6,179 bases of DNA. Source: Micropepsaceae bacterium. GTDB lineage: Bacteria; Pseudomonadota; Alphaproteobacteria; Micropepsales; Micropepsaceae. The notes under the pieces are model-generated. The model saw only the letters and a program-made list of their open reading frames with translations. It did not search any database and had not been told where the DNA came from. Position 1 is the first letter of the stretch, and every line of letters begins with the position of its first letter. The stretch is taken from assembly GCA_025450355.1 (NCBI GenBank), contig JANWHR010000245.1, forward strand, positions 1 through 6,179, given 5' to 3'. Of this stretch, positions 5,907-6,179 are shown piece by piece. The position numbers were made by a program, and so were the translations under genes.

Positions 5907-6179
5907 TGTGGTTCGAAGATTTTCCGCTTGGCAAAAAATTCGTTCTCGGCTCCTACACATTCACCGAAGAAAACATCATCGCATTCGCGAAAAAGTACGA
6001 TCCGCAACCCTTCCATGTGGACAGGCGCGCGGCCGAAAACTCGATCTATGGCGGATTGATCGCGAGCGGCTGGCACACCGCAGCGGTGTGGATGAAACTG
6101 ACGATTGCGCAGCGGCGCGCAGCGGTTGCGGCGGGCGCCGAAGCCGTGCAGGAGAATTTTGTTTCGCCGGGCGTCCGCC
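5906..6179 (+). CDS. MaoC family dehydratase, second of a tandem pair (partial, runs off right edge)
   Basis: Ninety-one residues are visible of what should be a protein of about 150. It opens MWFEDFPLGK and carries FAKKYDPQPFHVD (27-39), with likely catalytic Asp32 and His37, then GGLIASGWH (49-57), the standard MaoC hydratase-2 signature. The start of the second block (SPGV) is just reached at the edge. Its ATG shares one base with the upstream stop (TGATG), and AGGA (5893-5896) lies 9 bases upstream, so the two dehydratases are almost certainly translated together. An ungapped hand alignment of residues 3-63 with residues 7-67 of the first copy gives 29 identities in 61, indicating paralogues. 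They could form a heterodimer or be separate homodimers. The substrate is not known. Confidence 0.9.
   Translation, partial: MWFEDFPLGKKFVLGSYTFTEENIIAFAKKYDPQPFHVDRRAAENSIYGGLIASGWHTAAVWMKLTIAQRRAAVAAGAEAVQENFVSPGVR

Overview
This 6.2 kb window is GC-rich chromosomal DNA that looks alphaproteobacterial. The evidence is a Ctc-type L25 with an Ala/Pro tail, followed by pth and ychF, plus a SoxC-type sulfite dehydrogenase and an M61 peptidase. I cannot name a genus. I see no tRNA, rRNA, CRISPR array, insertion sequence, integrase or phage gene. This is mostly ordinary housekeeping sequence, with two accessory-type genes on the left.

Left part, minus strand (1-2790): a secreted M61-family metallopeptidase with a PDZ domain lies upstream of a twin-arginine-exported molybdenum sulfite dehydrogenase (soxC), which runs off the left edge. 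They are separated by 55 bases. Both products should act outside the cytoplasm, but no functional link between them is evident. A divergent intergenic region (2791-2950) separates this unit from the right-hand genes and holds a plausible sigma70-like promoter facing right and a small inverted repeat.

Right part, plus strand (2951-6179): rplY (ribosomal protein L25/Ctc), pth (peptidyl-tRNA hydrolase), ychF (ribosome-associated P-loop ATPase), and two tandem MaoC-like hot-dog dehydratases, the second cut by the right edge. After a 56-base gap between rplY and pth, the genes overlap by 11, 8 and 1 bases, so they are almost certainly one translationally coupled operon. The first three products serve the ribosome: a 5S rRNA-binding protein, recycling of peptidyl-tRNA, and a ribosome-binding ATPase. 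The two MaoC genes bring acyl-CoA-type (de)hydration chemistry into that translation operon. Their mutual similarity suggests a duplication, and possibly a two-subunit enzyme.

I found no clearly new biological system. The points most worth a second look are the tandem MaoC pair coupled to ychF, an unusual switch-region sequence in YchF, and the uncertain TTG start of the M61 peptidase.
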